Below, piece after piece: positions 1 to 9,871 of a stretch of DNA of 50,116 nucleotides. The DNA lies in NCBI GenBank assembly GCA_029959905.1, contig JASCNZ010000019.1:1-50116 (forward strand), read 5' to 3'. A model generated the notes under the pieces. The model did not search any database. It was not told where the DNA came from and was given only the letters and a program-made list of their open reading frames with translations. Origin of the DNA: Microbacteriaceae bacterium PS02344 (GTDB taxonomy: Bacteria > Actinomycetota > Actinomycetes > Actinomycetales > Microbacteriaceae). The translations under genes and the position numbers were made by a program. Numbering within the stretch: position 1 is the first letter of the stretch; every line of letters starts with the position of its first letter.

Positions 1-60
1 GCGGCCCCAGGTAAACCCCCCCCCCCCCCCCCCCGCCCCCGCGCCCCGCCCCCGGCGGGG
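1..60. other. C-rich low-complexity contig end
   Basis: A run of 19 C at 16-34 is followed by mixed C/G homopolymer to about position 66. No coding potential or structured element can be supported. A similar G-rich stretch ends the window, so the two look like assembly-end artefacts rather than biology. Confidence 0.7.
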
Positions 61-126
61 GCGCCCTTCCTCGTATCCGGTCCCGGTCGCCGACCCCGGC
101 TCCCGGCTCGCCTCAGGAGGAACCGC

Positions 127-603
127 ATGGCCCCGCTCCTCCCCGCCCCACGCCGCGCGACCCGCATCTGGGCCCTCGCTCTCGGCCTGCCCTTCCTCGC
201 CGGGCTCGGGGCCCTCACCCTCACCCCGTCGCGCGTCGAGGCGCGGATGCCCAACCTCCTCGACCTCGTGCTCGCGGCGGCGCATCGTCTCGGCTGGTCG
301 TCGCTCGACTTCACGCGCCTCGAGATCCTGGCCAACGTCGTCGTCTTCGTGCCGGTCGGCACCCTCGCGTTCGTGCTGGTGCCCCGCCGGGTATGGCCCC
401 TGTCCCTGCTCGTGGGGCCCGCCGCGTCGATCGCGATCGAGACGGTGCAGCGCGTCGTGCTGCCGCACCGCGCGGCCACCCTCGTGGATGTCATCGCCAA
501 CTCCACCGGCGCGACGCTCGGGGTCGCCTTCGCCCTCCTCTGCACAGCCCTGGTGGCGGCGCTCTCGTCACGACCTCCGTCTTCTAGGCTGGAGGCATCA
601 TGA
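127..603 (+). CDS. VanZ-like family membrane protein
   Basis: This is a 158-residue membrane protein with about four hydrophobic segments (roughly residues 13-32, 66-84, 88-103 and 121-145). The family signature is visible: an E-x-x-x-N helix (EILANVVVFVPVG, about 66-78) and the later I-E-x-x-Q stretch followed by D-x-x-x-N-x-x-G (about 105-130). VanZ proteins are linked to teicoplanin resistance in enterococci, but most family members have no known role and none is inferred here. The ATG has a clear AGGAGG six bases upstream. The stop overlaps the next start by four bases (ATGA), so the two genes are probably co-transcribed. No resistance genes are nearby. Confidence 0.85.
   Translation: MAPLLPAPRRATRIWALALGLPFLAGLGALTLTPSRVEARMPNLLDLVLAAAHRLGWSSLDFTRLEILANVVVFVPVGTLAFVLVPRRVWPLSLLVGPAASIAIETVQRVVLPHRAATLVDVIANSTGATLGVAFALLCTALVAALSSRPPSSRLEAS
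585..590 (+). promoter_or_regulatory. TAGGCT, possible internal -10 box before the HAD gene
   Basis: TAGGCT lies nine bases before the ATG at 600, inside the 3' end of the VanZ gene. The same hexamer precedes several other starts in this window. GGAGG lies between it and the ATG, so this start need not be leaderless. No -35 was identified. Confidence 0.35.
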
Positions 604-1355
604 CCGCGCCCTCCCTCGTCGCTTTCGACCTCGACGACACGCTCGCCGTGTCGAAGGCTGCAATCACCCCCCGCATCGCCGACCTGCTGCGTGCACTGCT
701 TCGCTCGGTCGACGTCGCCGTCATCTCGGGCGGCAACGAGACGCAGTTCCGCTCGCAGGTGATCGCCCGTCTCGACGGGACGGATGCGGCGCACCTCGCT
801 CGCCTGCACCTGCTGCCCACGTGCGGCACCCGGTATCTCCGGCACGATGGCGACGGCTTCACGACCGTCTACGCGCATGACCTGAGCGACGACGAGAAGA
901 CGTCGGCTCTCACCGCGCTGCACGAGGAGGCCGAGCGTCTGGACCTCTGGGAGGCCGAACCCTGGGGCGAGATCCTCGAGGACCGCGGATCGCAGATCAC
1001 GTTCTCGGCCCTCGGTCAGCGCGCCCCGCACGATGCCAAACAGGCGTGGGACCCGACCGGCGAGAAGCGCGCCGCACTGCGCGACGCCGTCGCCCCCCGC
1101 CTTCCGGGACTCGAGGTGCGATCGGGTGGCTCGACGTCGATCGACATCACCCGCGCGGGGATCGACAAGGCCTACGGCATGACCCGGCTCTCCGAGCTCA
1201 CGGGCATCCCGCTCGACGCCATGCTGTTCTACGGCGACCGTCTCGATGAAGGCGGCAACGACTACCCCGTGCGCGCCCTCGGCGTGCCCTCGGTCGCGGT
1301 CGAGGGGTGGGAGGACACCGCCGACAAGCTCGACGGCCTCCTCCTCACCCTCTGA
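600..1355 (+). CDS. HAD-superfamily phosphatase (HAD-IIB, phosphomannomutase-like)
   Basis: This 251-residue protein has the four HAD motifs: motif I FDLDDTL (nucleophile D10, acid/base D12), motif II ISGGN near 42-46, a Lys in GIDKAYG near 187, and motif IV YGDRLDEGGND near 211-221. The large insertion between motifs II and III is the C2 cap of the HAD-IIB (Cof/sucrose-phosphatase/phosphomannomutase) group. Such enzymes dephosphorylate sugar phosphates, but the substrate cannot be read from the sequence. The gene overlaps the VanZ stop by four bases and has GGAGG before the ATG. The protein ends cleanly before the convergent flavoprotein gene. Confidence 0.85.
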   Translation: MTAPSLVAFDLDDTLAVSKAAITPRIADLLRALLRSVDVAVISGGNETQFRSQVIARLDGTDAAHLARLHLLPTCGTRYLRHDGDGFTTVYAHDLSDDEKTSALTALHEEAERLDLWEAEPWGEILEDRGSQITFSALGQRAPHDAKQAWDPTGEKRAALRDAVAPRLPGLEVRSGGSTSIDITRAGIDKAYGMTRLSELTGIPLDAMLFYGDRLDEGGNDYPVRALGVPSVAVEGWEDTADKLDGLLLTL

Positions 1356-1385
1356 CCGTCCGCACGGCCGGACCGCGGGTCGAGG

Positions 1386-2645
1386 TCAGCGCACCTCCGC
1401 GTCGGATGCCGCGCGCGCGACCGGCACGAGACGCTGCAGCTGCGTGACGTGCGCCGGCTCGAGTTCGGCCAGCGACGACACCCCCAGCAGGCGCATCGTA
1501 CGCTCGATCTCGCTGCGGAGGATGGCGATGGTGCGGTCGACGCCCTGCCGGCCGCCCGCCATCAGGCCGTAGAGGTAAGCGCGCCCGATGAGAGTGAAGT
1601 CGGCGCCGAGGGCGACCGAGGCCACGATGTCGGCGCCGTTCATGATGCCCGTATCGATCATGACGGTGAAATCGTCGCCGACGGCACGCCGCACCTCGGG
1701 GAGCAGGTGGAACGGGATGGGGGCCCGGTCGAGCTGACGCCCGCCGTGGTTCGACAGCACGATGCCGTCGACACCGGCGTCGCGCAGACGCAGCGAGTCC
1801 TCGACGTTCTGGACACCCTTGATCACGATCTTGCCGGGCCACAGGTCGCGGATGACCGCGAGGTCGTCGTAGCTGATGGTCGGGTCCATCGCCGCGTCGA
1901 GCAGCTCGCCGACCGTTCCGCCGGTGGCGCTGAGCGACGCGAACTCCAGCTTGGGGGTGGTGAGGAAGTCGATCCACCACCACGGCCGCGGGATGGCGTT
2001 GATGATCGTGCCGAGCGTGAGCTGCGGCGGGATGCTGAAGCCGTTGCGCTTGTCACGCAGACGTGCGCCGGCGACGGGGGTGTCGACGGTGAACTGCAGC
2101 GTGTCGAAGCCGGCTGCGCCCGCGCGACGGGCGAGCTCGTACGAGATCTCGCGGTCGCGCATGACGTAGAGCTGGAACCAGTTGCGGCCGTGGGGGTTCG
2201 CCGCCTTGACGCCCTCGATCGACGTCGTGCCGAGCGTCGACAGGGTGAACGGGATGCCCGCGGCTCCGGCCGCCCCGGCGCCCGCGGTCTCGCCCTCGGT
2301 CTGCATGAGGCGCGTGAACCCGGTGGGGGCGATGCCGAACGGCAGGGTGGAGGGACCGCCGAGGATCTCGACGCTCGTGTCGACGTCGGGCGCGGGCCGC
2401 AGGATGCCGGGGTGGAACTCGACGTCCTGGAAGGCCTGTCGCGCGCGGGCGAGCGACAGCTCCCCCTCGGCGGCGCCGTCGGTGTAGTCGAAGGCGGCTT
2501 TCGGCGTGCGCCGCTTCGCGATCTTCCGCAGGTCGTCGATGGTCAGCGCCGCGGCGAGGCGGCGACGGCGGCCGTTGAGGTCGGGCTTCTTGAACTGCAT
2601 GAGCTCGAGCAGCTCGGCGGGTTTGGGCAGCTGGCGGTCAACCAT
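1386..2645 (-). CDS. lldD: FMN-dependent alpha-hydroxy-acid dehydrogenase (L-lactate dehydrogenase type)
   Basis: This 419-residue enzyme belongs to the FMN-dependent family of L-lactate dehydrogenase, lactate monooxygenase and glycolate oxidase. The active-site block SNHGGRQLD, with the catalytic His and substrate Arg, is intact, as are [12 protein letters not shown] and the Tyr of FQLYVMRD. The likely reaction is oxidation of L-lactate to pyruvate at the membrane, with electrons passed to quinone. The ATG at 2645 has GAGAGGA upstream; a longer reading frame to 2786 is only Pro/Thr-rich out-of-family sequence. The gene overlaps the 3' end of the upstream GntR regulator by eight bases, so the two form an operon controlled from the promoter near 3462-3490. 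Other alpha-hydroxy acids remain possible substrates. Confidence 0.85.
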   Translation of the reverse strand: MVDRQLPKPAELLELMQFKKPDLNGRRRRLAAALTIDDLRKIAKRRTPKAAFDYTDGAAEGELSLARARQAFQDVEFHPGILRPAPDVDTSVEILGGPSTLPFGIAPTGFTRLMQTEGETAGAGAAGAAGIPFTLSTLGTTSIEGVKAANPHGRNWFQLYVMRDREISYELARRAGAAGFDTLQFTVDTPVAGARLRDKRNGFSIPPQLTLGTIINAIPRPWWWIDFLTTPKLEFASLSATGGTVGELLDAAMDPTISYDDLAVIRDLWPGKIVIKGVQNVEDSLRLRDAGVDGIVLSNHGGRQLDRAPIPFHLLPEVRRAVGDDFTVMIDTGIMNGADIVASVALGADFTLIGRAYLYGLMAGGRQGVDRTIAILRSEIERTMRLLGVSSLAELEPAHVTQLQRLVPVARAASDAEVR

Positions 2646-3408
2646 GGGGGTCCTCTCGGGGCGGGGAATCGGGGGCGGAGGGTCCGCTCGTGTCGGATGC
2701 CGGGAGCCGGTGCAGACCGGCGGCGGCGTAGTAGCCGGTGATGTGCGCCCGCACGAGGTCGCGGGCGGCGGGGGCGTCGCCGGCATCGATGTGCGCGACG
2801 AGAGCGCGGTGCTCGGCGCGCAACCGCTCGGTCATGGCGGGCCAGTCGGCGACGGCTGCGGCCCCCGCCTGCACGTACGACTCGATCGACGAGCGCAGTC
2901 CGGCCATCATGGCCGCGATGACGGCGTTGCCGCTGGCCTCGGCGAGCGCGAGGTGCAGCTGGGCGTCGAGGGCGAGGAACTCGCCGGGTGCGAGGTCGGG
3001 GGCGTCCATCGCCGCGAGCAGCCGGTGCGCCTCGGCGGTGTCGCGCTCGGTCGACGAGGCGAGCGCATCGACGACCGCGTCTTCGAGAACGAGGCGGGTC
3101 TGCACCACGTCCGCCAGCGGGAAGCCCTGCGCGGCGACCTGCAGCCGCAGCAGCTGCGACATGCCACCGGTGGGGGTGGCGACGACGATCGCGCCCGCCT
3201 GCGGCCCCGAGCCGGTCGCCGTGCGGATGAGGCCCATGACCTCGAGTACTCGGAACGCTTCGCGTACGCTCGATCGTCCGACACCGAGATCGATCGCCAG
3301 GTCACGCTCCGACGGGAGCCGCTCCCCCGGTCGCAGACGGCCGTCGAGCAGGTCGCGTTCGATGTGGTCGAGCACCACGCGCCAGGCGCGCACCGGCTGC
3401 TCTGCCAT
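2638..3408 (-). CDS. FadR-subfamily GntR regulator (LldR-like)
   Basis: This 256-residue regulator has an N-terminal winged helix (about 8-75, with the conserved [27 protein letters not shown] block) and a C-terminal all-helical FCD ligand domain. The FCD metal-binding positions are visible in the R-x-x-LE/D and later H-x-x-L and H-x-x-I elements. It lies immediately upstream of the lactate dehydrogenase gene in the same operon, which points to an L-lactate or similar hydroxy-acid sensor, as for LldR. The start at 3408 is chosen over an adjacent ATG at 3411 because AGGAGG is then six bases away. Two GTGGTCNGACCAC palindromes over its own promoter suggest autoregulation. Confidence 0.85.
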   Translation of the reverse strand: MAEQPVRAWRVVLDHIERDLLDGRLRPGERLPSERDLAIDLGVGRSSVREAFRVLEVMGLIRTATGSGPQAGAIVVATPTGGMSQLLRLQVAAQGFPLADVVQTRLVLEDAVVDALASSTERDTAEAHRLLAAMDAPDLAPGEFLALDAQLHLALAEASGNAVIAAMMAGLRSSIESYVQAGAAAVADWPAMTERLRAEHRALVAHIDAGDAPAARDLVRAHITGYYAAAGLHRLPASDTSGPSAPDSPPREDPHG

Positions 3409-3447
3409 CATCCGCCTCCTCGCCTGTGATCGCGTCAGCACGACCAC

Positions 3448-3462
3448 TGTGGTCTGACCACA
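3448..3462. promoter_or_regulatory. GntR/LldR-type operator 1 (TGTGGTC-T-GACCACA)
   Basis: This is a perfect 15-bp palindrome around a central T. TGGTC-N-GACCA is the classic half-site pattern for FadR/LldR-type GntR proteins. It abuts and slightly overlaps the predicted -10 box and covers the start-point region. A further overlapping dyad (GACCAC-T-GTGGTC) spans 3442-3454. Confidence 0.8.
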
Positions 3463-3490
3463 CTGTAGTCGCTGTGGTCAGACCACGCAA
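3462..3490 (-). promoter_or_regulatory. Promoter of the GntR-lldD operon
   Basis: On the minus strand, TTGCGT (3485-3490) and TACAGT (3462-3467) are separated by exactly 17 bases, a good sigma-70-type promoter for this genome. One operator overlaps the -35 and spacer and the other overlaps the -10 and start point, which predicts tight repression. Confidence 0.7.
3474..3486. promoter_or_regulatory. GntR/LldR-type operator 2 (GTGGTC-A-GACCAC)
   Basis: This perfect 13-bp palindrome differs from operator 1 only at the central base. Its centre is 25 bp from that of operator 1, about two and a half helical turns. It lies within the spacer and reaches the -35 box. Confidence 0.8.
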
Positions 3491-3582
3491 CGCCGACGTG
3501 TGCGCGGCATCGATTCGCTCGACGACGCCGCGGTCGCGAAGCCGACGCCCCCCTCAGGGCGGGACGCGACGGGGCGGGGCGC

Positions 3583-4209
3583 TCAGCCCAGACGCCCGCC
3601 CGACTCCTCGAGGTAGCACGTGCCGCAGAGTGACTCGTAGGTCGTCGCCGCTGCGGCGATCGCGCCCTCGGCCCCCTCGTCGATCGCGACCTGGTCGCCG
3701 TCGAACACGAACCGCCCACCGATCACGCGGCCGTTGAACACGGCCTTCCGCCCGCACCGGCAGATCGTCTTGAGCTCCTCCAACGAATGCGAGATCGCGA
3801 GCAGACGGGCGGATCCGGGGAACGCATGCGTCAGGAAGTCGTTGCGGATGCCGTAGGCGAGCACCGGGATGCCCTCTTCCACCGCGATACGGAACAGGTC
3901 GTCGACCTGCGCCGGCGTCAAGAACTGCGCCTCGTCGATGAGCAGGCAGGCGATGTCGTCACCGTGTGCCCGCGCATCCGCCCGGTGCCGCAGGAAGATC
4001 TCGCGAGCGTCGTCGTACGGCGCCACCAGGAAGTCGACCTCGCGCGTCATGCCCAGGCGGCTCGAGATCTCGGACGCGCCCTTGGTGTCGATCGCCGGCT
4101 TCGCGAGGAGCACCCGCTGCCCGCGCTCCTCGTAGTTGTACGCAGCCTGCAGCAGCGCCGTCGACTTGCCGGAGTTCATCGCCCCGTAGCGGAAGTAGAG
4201 CTTGGCCAC
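3583..4209 (-). CDS. tdk: Thymidine kinase
   Basis: This 208-residue type II thymidine kinase phosphorylates thymidine in the salvage pathway. Visible are the P-loop GAMNSGKST (9-17), the Walker-B/Asp-Glu element LLIDEAQF, and two zinc-binding Cys pairs (CRCG near 152 and CGTC near 195). The start is GTG with GAGG four bases upstream. Only six bases separate it from the mqo stop, so it is the second gene of an mqo-tdk transcript. Between its start-distal end and the upstream lactate promoter lie about 90 bases with nothing recognisable. Confidence 0.93.
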   Translation of the reverse strand: MAKLYFRYGAMNSGKSTALLQAAYNYEERGQRVLLAKPAIDTKGASEISSRLGMTREVDFLVAPYDDAREIFLRHRADARAHGDDIACLLIDEAQFLTPAQVDDLFRIAVEEGIPVLAYGIRNDFLTHAFPGSARLLAISHSLEELKTICRCGRKAVFNGRVIGGRFVFDGDQVAIDEGAEGAIAAAATTYESLCGTCYLEESGGRLG

Positions 4210-4215
4210 GGGACC

Positions 4216-5685
4216 TCAGGCGTTGATGCCGAGCGCCGCCGCCGTCTGCGACGTCGACTGCTGCGCCAGCGCCGGGTCTTCGTTCAGCTGCTGACCGAAC
4301 GTCGGGATGAGCTCGCGCAGCTGCGGCTCCCACCGGAGGAACTCGTCGGGGAAGCAGGTCTTCAGCAGGTTGAGCATGATCGGGACGGCCGTCGATGCAC
4401 CGGGGGATGCCCCGAGCAGCCCGGCGATGGAGCCGTCGCCCGAGGCGACGACCTCGGTGCCGAACTGCAGCACGCCGCCCTTCTTCGGGTCCTTCTTCAT
4501 GACCTGCGCGCGCTGGCCGGCATCGATGAGGGTCCAGTCCTCGTCCTTCGCCGTCGGCATGAAAGTGCGCAGGCTGTCGACCTTCTTGCGGTGGTTCTTC
4601 ATCAGCTCGCCGACGAGGTACGTGATGAGGTCGGGGTTCGCGAACGCGACCCGCAGCATGGGCCACAGGTTGTGCGTGCGCACCTGGGTGACGATGTCGA
4701 GCATCGAGCCGTTCTTCAAGAACTTCGGGCTGAACGTGGCGAACGGGCCGAACATCAGCGATGCCTCGCCGTCGACGACACGGGTGTCCAGGTGCGGCAC
4801 CGACATGGGCGGCGCCCCGACGGAGGCCTGCGAGTAGACCTTCGCCTTGTGCTGCTCGACGATCTTGGGGTTGCTGGTCTTGAGGAACTGGCCGCCGATC
4901 GGGAAGACGCCGTAGCCCTTGATCTCGGGGATGCCGGAGCGCTGGAGCAGCTTGAGCGCCCATCCTCCCGCGCCGACGAAGACGAATCGGGCCTTGATCT
5001 CACTCGGCGTGCGACCGACCGTCGTACGGAAGCCGACCTTCCACAGGCCGTCCTTCTGACGCTTGAGCGAGCGCACCTCGCAGTTGGTGCGCAGGTCGAC
5101 GCCGGAGGAGCGCAGGTGCCCGAAGAGCTGGTGGGTGAGCGACCCGAAGTCGACGTCGGTGCCTGCGGGCACGCGCGTCGCGGCGAAGGGCTCGCCCTTG
5201 CGGCGCTTCTGCATGAGGAGGGGCGCCCACTGGTTGATGACCCGCGAGTCCTCGCTGTACTCGATGCCCGAGAACAGCGGCTGGTCCTTGAGCACCTCGT
5301 AGCGCTCCTTGAGATACGCGACGTCCTTCTCGCCGCGCACGAACGTCATGTGCGGGGTCGCGTTGATGAAGGTGGAGGGCTCGTCCAGCACCCCGCGCTC
5401 GACCAGCGACGACCAGAACTGCCGGCTCTGCTGGAACTGCTCGTTGATCGACACCGCCTTCGCGGGGTCGAGCGGCCCATTGCCCTGCGGCATGTAGTTG
5501 AGCTCGCAGAGTGCGGCGTGGCCGGTGCCGGCGTTGTTCCAGGGGTTCGAGCTCTCCTGGGCGACATCGGAGAGTCGCTCGAAGGCGACGATCTTCCAGT
5601 CCGGCTGCAGCTCGTGCAGCAGGGTACCCAGGGTGGCGCTCATGATGCCACCACCGATCAAGACGACATCGACGGTTTCGGTCAC
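4216..5685 (-). CDS. mqo: Malate:quinone oxidoreductase
   Basis: This 489-residue FAD enzyme oxidises malate to oxaloacetate at the membrane and reduces quinone. The N-terminal dinucleotide fold (VLIGGGIMSATLGTLL) is preserved. So are Mqo-specific blocks including NNAGTGHAALCELNY (about 51-65) and FVFVGAGGWALKLLQ, and the length is normal for the family. The start is GTG, six bases after a TAGACT -10 box, so the mRNA is probably leaderless. No Shine-Dalgarno sequence is present. It is followed closely by tdk. Confidence 0.95.
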   Translation of the reverse strand: MTETVDVVLIGGGIMSATLGTLLHELQPDWKIVAFERLSDVAQESSNPWNNAGTGHAALCELNYMPQGNGPLDPAKAVSINEQFQQSRQFWSSLVERGVLDEPSTFINATPHMTFVRGEKDVAYLKERYEVLKDQPLFSGIEYSEDSRVINQWAPLLMQKRRKGEPFAATRVPAGTDVDFGSLTHQLFGHLRSSGVDLRTNCEVRSLKRQKDGLWKVGFRTTVGRTPSEIKARFVFVGAGGWALKLLQRSGIPEIKGYGVFPIGGQFLKTSNPKIVEQHKAKVYSQASVGAPPMSVPHLDTRVVDGEASLMFGPFATFSPKFLKNGSMLDIVTQVRTHNLWPMLRVAFANPDLITYLVGELMKNHRKKVDSLRTFMPTAKDEDWTLIDAGQRAQVMKKDPKKGGVLQFGTEVVASGDGSIAGLLGASPGASTAVPIMLNLLKTCFPDEFLRWEPQLRELIPTFGQQLNEDPALAQQSTSQTAAALGINA

Positions 5686-5691
5686 CAGAAC

Positions 5692-5697
5692 AGTCTA
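5692..5697 (-). promoter_or_regulatory. -10 box TAGACT, leaderless promoter of mqo
   Basis: TAGACT is followed by GTTCTG and then GTGACC, with the start codon six bases after the hexamer. The block is almost identical to the one before dnaX (TAGGCTGTTCTGGTGACC). No convincing -35 was seen. Confidence 0.6.
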
Positions 5698-5759
5698 GTT
5701 CGCGCCTCGGATGCCACGGACCACAGCGGGCCCGCGGCATCCCGACGAGGCTGCGGGCG

Positions 5760-6914
<1,155 letters not shown>

Positions 6915-6928
6915 TCAGGGTTTCGGCG

Positions 6929-6934
6929 AGTCTA
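6929..6934 (-). promoter_or_regulatory. -10 box TAGACT, possible asd promoter
   Basis: A TAGACT hexamer lies in the lysC-asd gap on the coding strand, about 100 bases before the asd start. No clear -35 was found. The intervening leader shows no riboswitch or attenuator that can be supported. Confidence 0.4.
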
Positions 6935-6966
6935 CCGCCTCGGTTCGGGCGGAGACGCGCCGCGGG

Positions 6967-7479
6967 TCAGCGGCCGGTGCCGGCGTGCACGACGGCGTCG
7001 GTGTCGCCGTCGAGGCCATAGGCGGTGTGCACGGCACGCGCCGCCTCGACCAGATCGCTGCCGCGGAGCACCACCGAGATGCGGATCTCGGACGTCGAGA
7101 TCATCTCGATGTTGATACCGCCGGCGGAGAGCGCTTCGAACAGCACCGCCGAGACGCCCGAGTGCGTGCGCATGCCGGCACCGACGACCGAGAGCTTGCC
7201 GATCTGGTCGTCGTGGATGAGGTTCTGGAAGCCGACCTCGGCCTGATCGCCCGCGAGGGCCTTGAGCGCCGCCGCCGCATCGGCCTTCGGAACGGTGAAC
7301 GAGATGTCGGTGCGGCCCGTGGCCGACACGTTCTGCACGATCATGTCGACGTTCGCACCCGACTTCGCGACGATCTTGAAGATCTCGGCCGCCTTGCCCG
7401 GCACGTCCGGCACACCGGCGACCGTGATCTTGGCCTGGCTGAGGTCGGTGGCCACGCCGGCGACGATCGGTTCTTCCAT
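6967..7479 (-). CDS. lysC: Aspartate kinase beta subunit from an internal in-frame start
   Basis: Inside lysC an ATG ([12 protein letters not shown]) is preceded by GAGGGAG five bases upstream, a better ribosome site than many real starts here. Translation gives 170 residues that are exactly the ACT regulatory region. This matches the arrangement known in Corynebacterium glutamicum and Bacillus, where the beta subunit is made from the same gene in the same frame. Translation from this site is inferred. Confidence 0.65.
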   Translation of the reverse strand: MEEPIVAGVATDLSQAKITVAGVPDVPGKAAEIFKIVAKSGANVDMIVQNVSATGRTDISFTVPKADAAAALKALAGDQAEVGFQNLIHDDQIGKLSVVGAGMRTHSGVSAVLFEALSAGGINIEMISTSEIRISVVLRGSDLVEAARAVHTAYGLDGDTDAVVHAGTGR

Positions 7480-8247
7480 GACTGCTCCCTCGGCTTCGCG
7501 AGGGTTCTTCATACCCTCGCCCAGAACGTACGTACCCTCGGCCGACGAGAACGACGACCGGGCGTGGATCAGGACGCCGTGCCGGCGTGCGTACTCGACG
7601 GCGCGGATGTAGAGCACCTTCGCGCCGTTGGCGGCCAGCTCGAGCATCTCCTCGCTCGACACGTGGTCGAGCTTCTGCGCGCTCGGGATGACGCGCGGGT
7701 CGGAGGTGAAGATGCCGTCGACGTCGCTGTAGATCTCGCAGACGTCGGCCGTGAGCGCAGCGGCGAGGGCGACGGCGGTCGTGTCGGAGCCTCCGCGGCC
7801 GAGCGTGGTGATGTCGCGGGTGTCGCGGTTGAAGCCCTGGAAGCCGGCGACGATGACGATCGCACCCTCGTCGAGCGCCTCCCGCAGGCGCACCGGGGTG
7901 ACGTCGACGATGCGCGCCGCGCCGTGCTGCGAGTCGGTGATCATGCCGGCCTGGCTGCCCGTGAACGACCGCGCCTCGAAACCCATCGAGTGGATCGCCA
8001 TCGCGAGCAGCGCCATCGAGATGCGTTCGCCGCTCGAGAGCAGCATGTCGAGCTCGCGGGGCGCGGGGATCGGGGCGACCTCGTTCGCGAGGTCGAGCAG
8101 CTCGTCGGTGGTGTCACCCATCGCGCTGACCGCGACGACGACGTCGTGCCCGGCGCGGCGGGTGTCGACGATGCGCTTCGCGACGCGCTTGATGCTCTCT
8201 GCGTCGGCGACGGAAGAGCCGCCGTACTTCTGCACGATGAGGGCCAC
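6967..8247 (-). CDS. lysC: Aspartate kinase, alpha subunit
   Basis: This 426-residue aspartokinase phosphorylates aspartate. The N-terminal kinase motif KYGGSSVAD (from residue 7) and [20 protein letters not shown] and the regulatory ACT pair in the last 170 residues are present. The start is GTG at 8247, with AGGAG five to six bases upstream; a longer frame from 8289 reads back over the -10 box and is rejected. As in Corynebacterium-type LysC (alpha2beta2), an internal start for a beta subunit is visible at 7479. The family is feedback-inhibited by lysine plus threonine through the ACT domains; the exact effectors are inferred. Confidence 0.95.
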   Translation of the reverse strand: MALIVQKYGGSSVADAESIKRVAKRIVDTRRAGHDVVVAVSAMGDTTDELLDLANEVAPIPAPRELDMLLSSGERISMALLAMAIHSMGFEARSFTGSQAGMITDSQHGAARIVDVTPVRLREALDEGAIVIVAGFQGFNRDTRDITTLGRGGSDTTAVALAAALTADVCEIYSDVDGIFTSDPRVIPSAQKLDHVSSEEMLELAANGAKVLYIRAVEYARRHGVLIHARSSFSSAEGTYVLGEGMKNPREAEGAVMEEPIVAGVATDLSQAKITVAGVPDVPGKAAEIFKIVAKSGANVDMIVQNVSATGRTDISFTVPKADAAAALKALAGDQAEVGFQNLIHDDQIGKLSVVGAGMRTHSGVSAVLFEALSAGGINIEMISTSEIRISVVLRGSDLVEAARAVHTAYGLDGDTDAVVHAGTGR

Positions 8248-8287
8248 GTTCACTCCTGGGGGACGTCGGGCGGATCCGCCCTCGGCC

Positions 8288-8293
8288 ATTCTA
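8288..8293 (-). promoter_or_regulatory. -10 box TAGAAT, lysC promoter
   Basis: TAGAAT lies about 40 bases before the GTG start, giving a leader of roughly 33 bases with an AGGAG site. No strong -35 was identified. Confidence 0.5.
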
Positions 8294-8337
8294 CGATCGG
8301 GGCGTATGCACCGATGCGCATGTGACGGCGCCGCCGT

Positions 8338-9258
8338 TCACGGGCTCGGAGCGGGAGGCACGGCGGATGCCCGCGGGCGGAGCCTGCCGCCGGTCGCCGC
8401 GAACCAGCATCCGGCGATGATGAGCGGGAACCCGAGAAGCAGGCCGGGCGTCAGCGGCTCGGCGAGCACCAGTGCTCCGAGCACGATCGCCACGACTGGA
8501 TTGACGTAGGTGAACAGCGGCGCTCGTACGGGCCCGACCTCGCGGATGAGGGCGAAGAACGCGAGGAACGCGACCGCCGTGCAGATCACCGCGAGCGCTA
8601 AGAGTGCGGCCACCGAGGGCAGGGTGGGCACCTCGTGCGGGGTGAGGATGCCGATGGGCAGGTAGAGCACGCCGATCATGAGCAGCGAGAGGGTGATGGT
8701 ACCCAGCGACGGCACGTCGGCGAGCTTGCGCGCGACGATGAAGGGCGCGATCGCGTACAACACGGCGACGAGCAGAACCTCCCCGGCCGCCCACAGGTTC
8801 ACCTCGCCGCCGAACAGCCCGGGGCCGGCGACGACGATCGCGACGCCGGCGAAGCCCACGAGCAGGCCGATCGAGCGTGCCGGGCGCAGCACCCCGCGGT
8901 CGCCGCCCCCCAGGGCGATCAGCGCCGCGAACAGCGGGACCGTCGCGACCAGCAGCCCGGTCATGCCCGAGGGCAGCGTCATCTCGGCGTGACCCAGCAG
9001 CAGGAACGGGCCCGCCATCTCGACCAGACCGAAGGCGAGCACCCAGGGCCAGTGCCGCCAGGCGGCGCGCAGGGCGCCACTGCGGAGCGCGAAGGGCAGC
9101 AGGAGCAGAGCCGCGATCAGGGTACGACCGGCGACGATCGCGGGCGGGGAGAACGACTCGACGGCGATGCTGATGAAGAGGTACGGCACACCCCAGAGGA
9201 GCGCCATCGCTCCGAACAGCAGCCACCCTCGGCGCGAGAAACCGCCCGCGGCGTTCAC
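8338..9258 (-). CDS. EamA/DMT-family transporter
   Basis: This 306-residue protein has ten hydrophobic segments arranged as two EamA repeats, the second beginning near residue 155. It belongs to the drug/metabolite transporter superfamily, whose members mostly export metabolites or amino acids; the substrate cannot be inferred. The start is a GTG at 9258, 19 bases after the recR stop. No good ribosome site is visible, so the start is the weakest part of the call. It follows dnaX-recR and may be the last gene of that transcript. Confidence 0.85.
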   Translation of the reverse strand: MNAAGGFSRRGWLLFGAMALLWGVPYLFISIAVESFSPPAIVAGRTLIAALLLLPFALRSGALRAAWRHWPWVLAFGLVEMAGPFLLLGHAEMTLPSGMTGLLVATVPLFAALIALGGGDRGVLRPARSIGLLVGFAGVAIVVAGPGLFGGEVNLWAAGEVLLVAVLYAIAPFIVARKLADVPSLGTITLSLLMIGVLYLPIGILTPHEVPTLPSVAALLALAVICTAVAFLAFFALIREVGPVRAPLFTYVNPVVAIVLGALVLAEPLTPGLLLGFPLIIAGCWFAATGGRLRPRASAVPPAPSP

Positions 9259-9277
9259 GCCACGACTGCGCGGCGGG

Positions 9278-9871
9278 TCACAGGACGCGCCGTCCCTCGA
9301 ACGCGCGCCCGAGCGTGACCTCGTCTGCGTACTCGAGGTCGCCGCCCACGGGCAGCCCGGAAGCGAGTCGCGACACGGTGATCTGCATCGTCGTGAGCAG
9401 CCGACTGAGGTAGCTCGCGGTGGCCTCGCCCTCGAGGTTCGGGTTGGTCGCGAGGATGACCTCCTGCACCGTGCCGTCGGCGAGTCGACCCATCAGCTGC
9501 GCGATGCGCAGGTCGTCGGGGCCCACACCGGCGATCGGACTGATCGCTCCGCCGAGCACGTGGTAAAGGCCACGGAACTCGCGGGTGCGCTCGATCGCCG
9601 AGACGTCCTTCGCGTCTTCGACCACGCAGATGAGCGTCTGGTTGCGGCGCGGATCGCGGCAGATCGCACAGCGCTCCTGCTCGGCAACGTTGCCGCAGAT
9701 CTCGCAGAAGCGCACGCGCTCGCGGATCTCGCTCAGCAACTGCGAGAGCCGCGCGACGTCGAACGTCGGCGTCTGCAGGATGTGGAAGGCGATGCGCTGC
9801 GCCGATTTGGGGCCGATGCCGGGCAGGCGGCCGAACTCGTCGATCAGCTCTTGAACGATTCCGTCGTACAT
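9278..9871 (-). CDS. recR: Recombination mediator RecR
   Basis: This 197-residue protein loads RecA at gaps together with RecF/RecO. In order are a helix-hairpin-helix region ([17 protein letters not shown], about 15-31), a four-Cys zinc finger (C-E-I-C ... C-A-I-C, about 54-73), a Toprim domain with the acidic EDAKDV element, and the C-terminal [12 protein letters not shown] block. The ATG overlaps the dnaX stop by one base (TGATG), so translation is likely coupled. The dnaX-recR order is conserved in bacteria. Confidence 0.96.
   Translation of the reverse strand: MYDGIVQELIDEFGRLPGIGPKSAQRIAFHILQTPTFDVARLSQLLSEIRERVRFCEICGNVAEQERCAICRDPRRNQTLICVVEDAKDVSAIERTREFRGLYHVLGGAISPIAGVGPDDLRIAQLMGRLADGTVQEVILATNPNLEGEATASYLSRLLTTMQITVSRLASGLPVGGDLEYADEVTLGRAFEGRRVL

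Noticed and set aside
127..603. Glycopeptide resistance from the VanZ-like protein
   Set aside because: No vanHAX or regulator genes are nearby, and VanZ-like proteins are widespread in susceptible actinobacteria.
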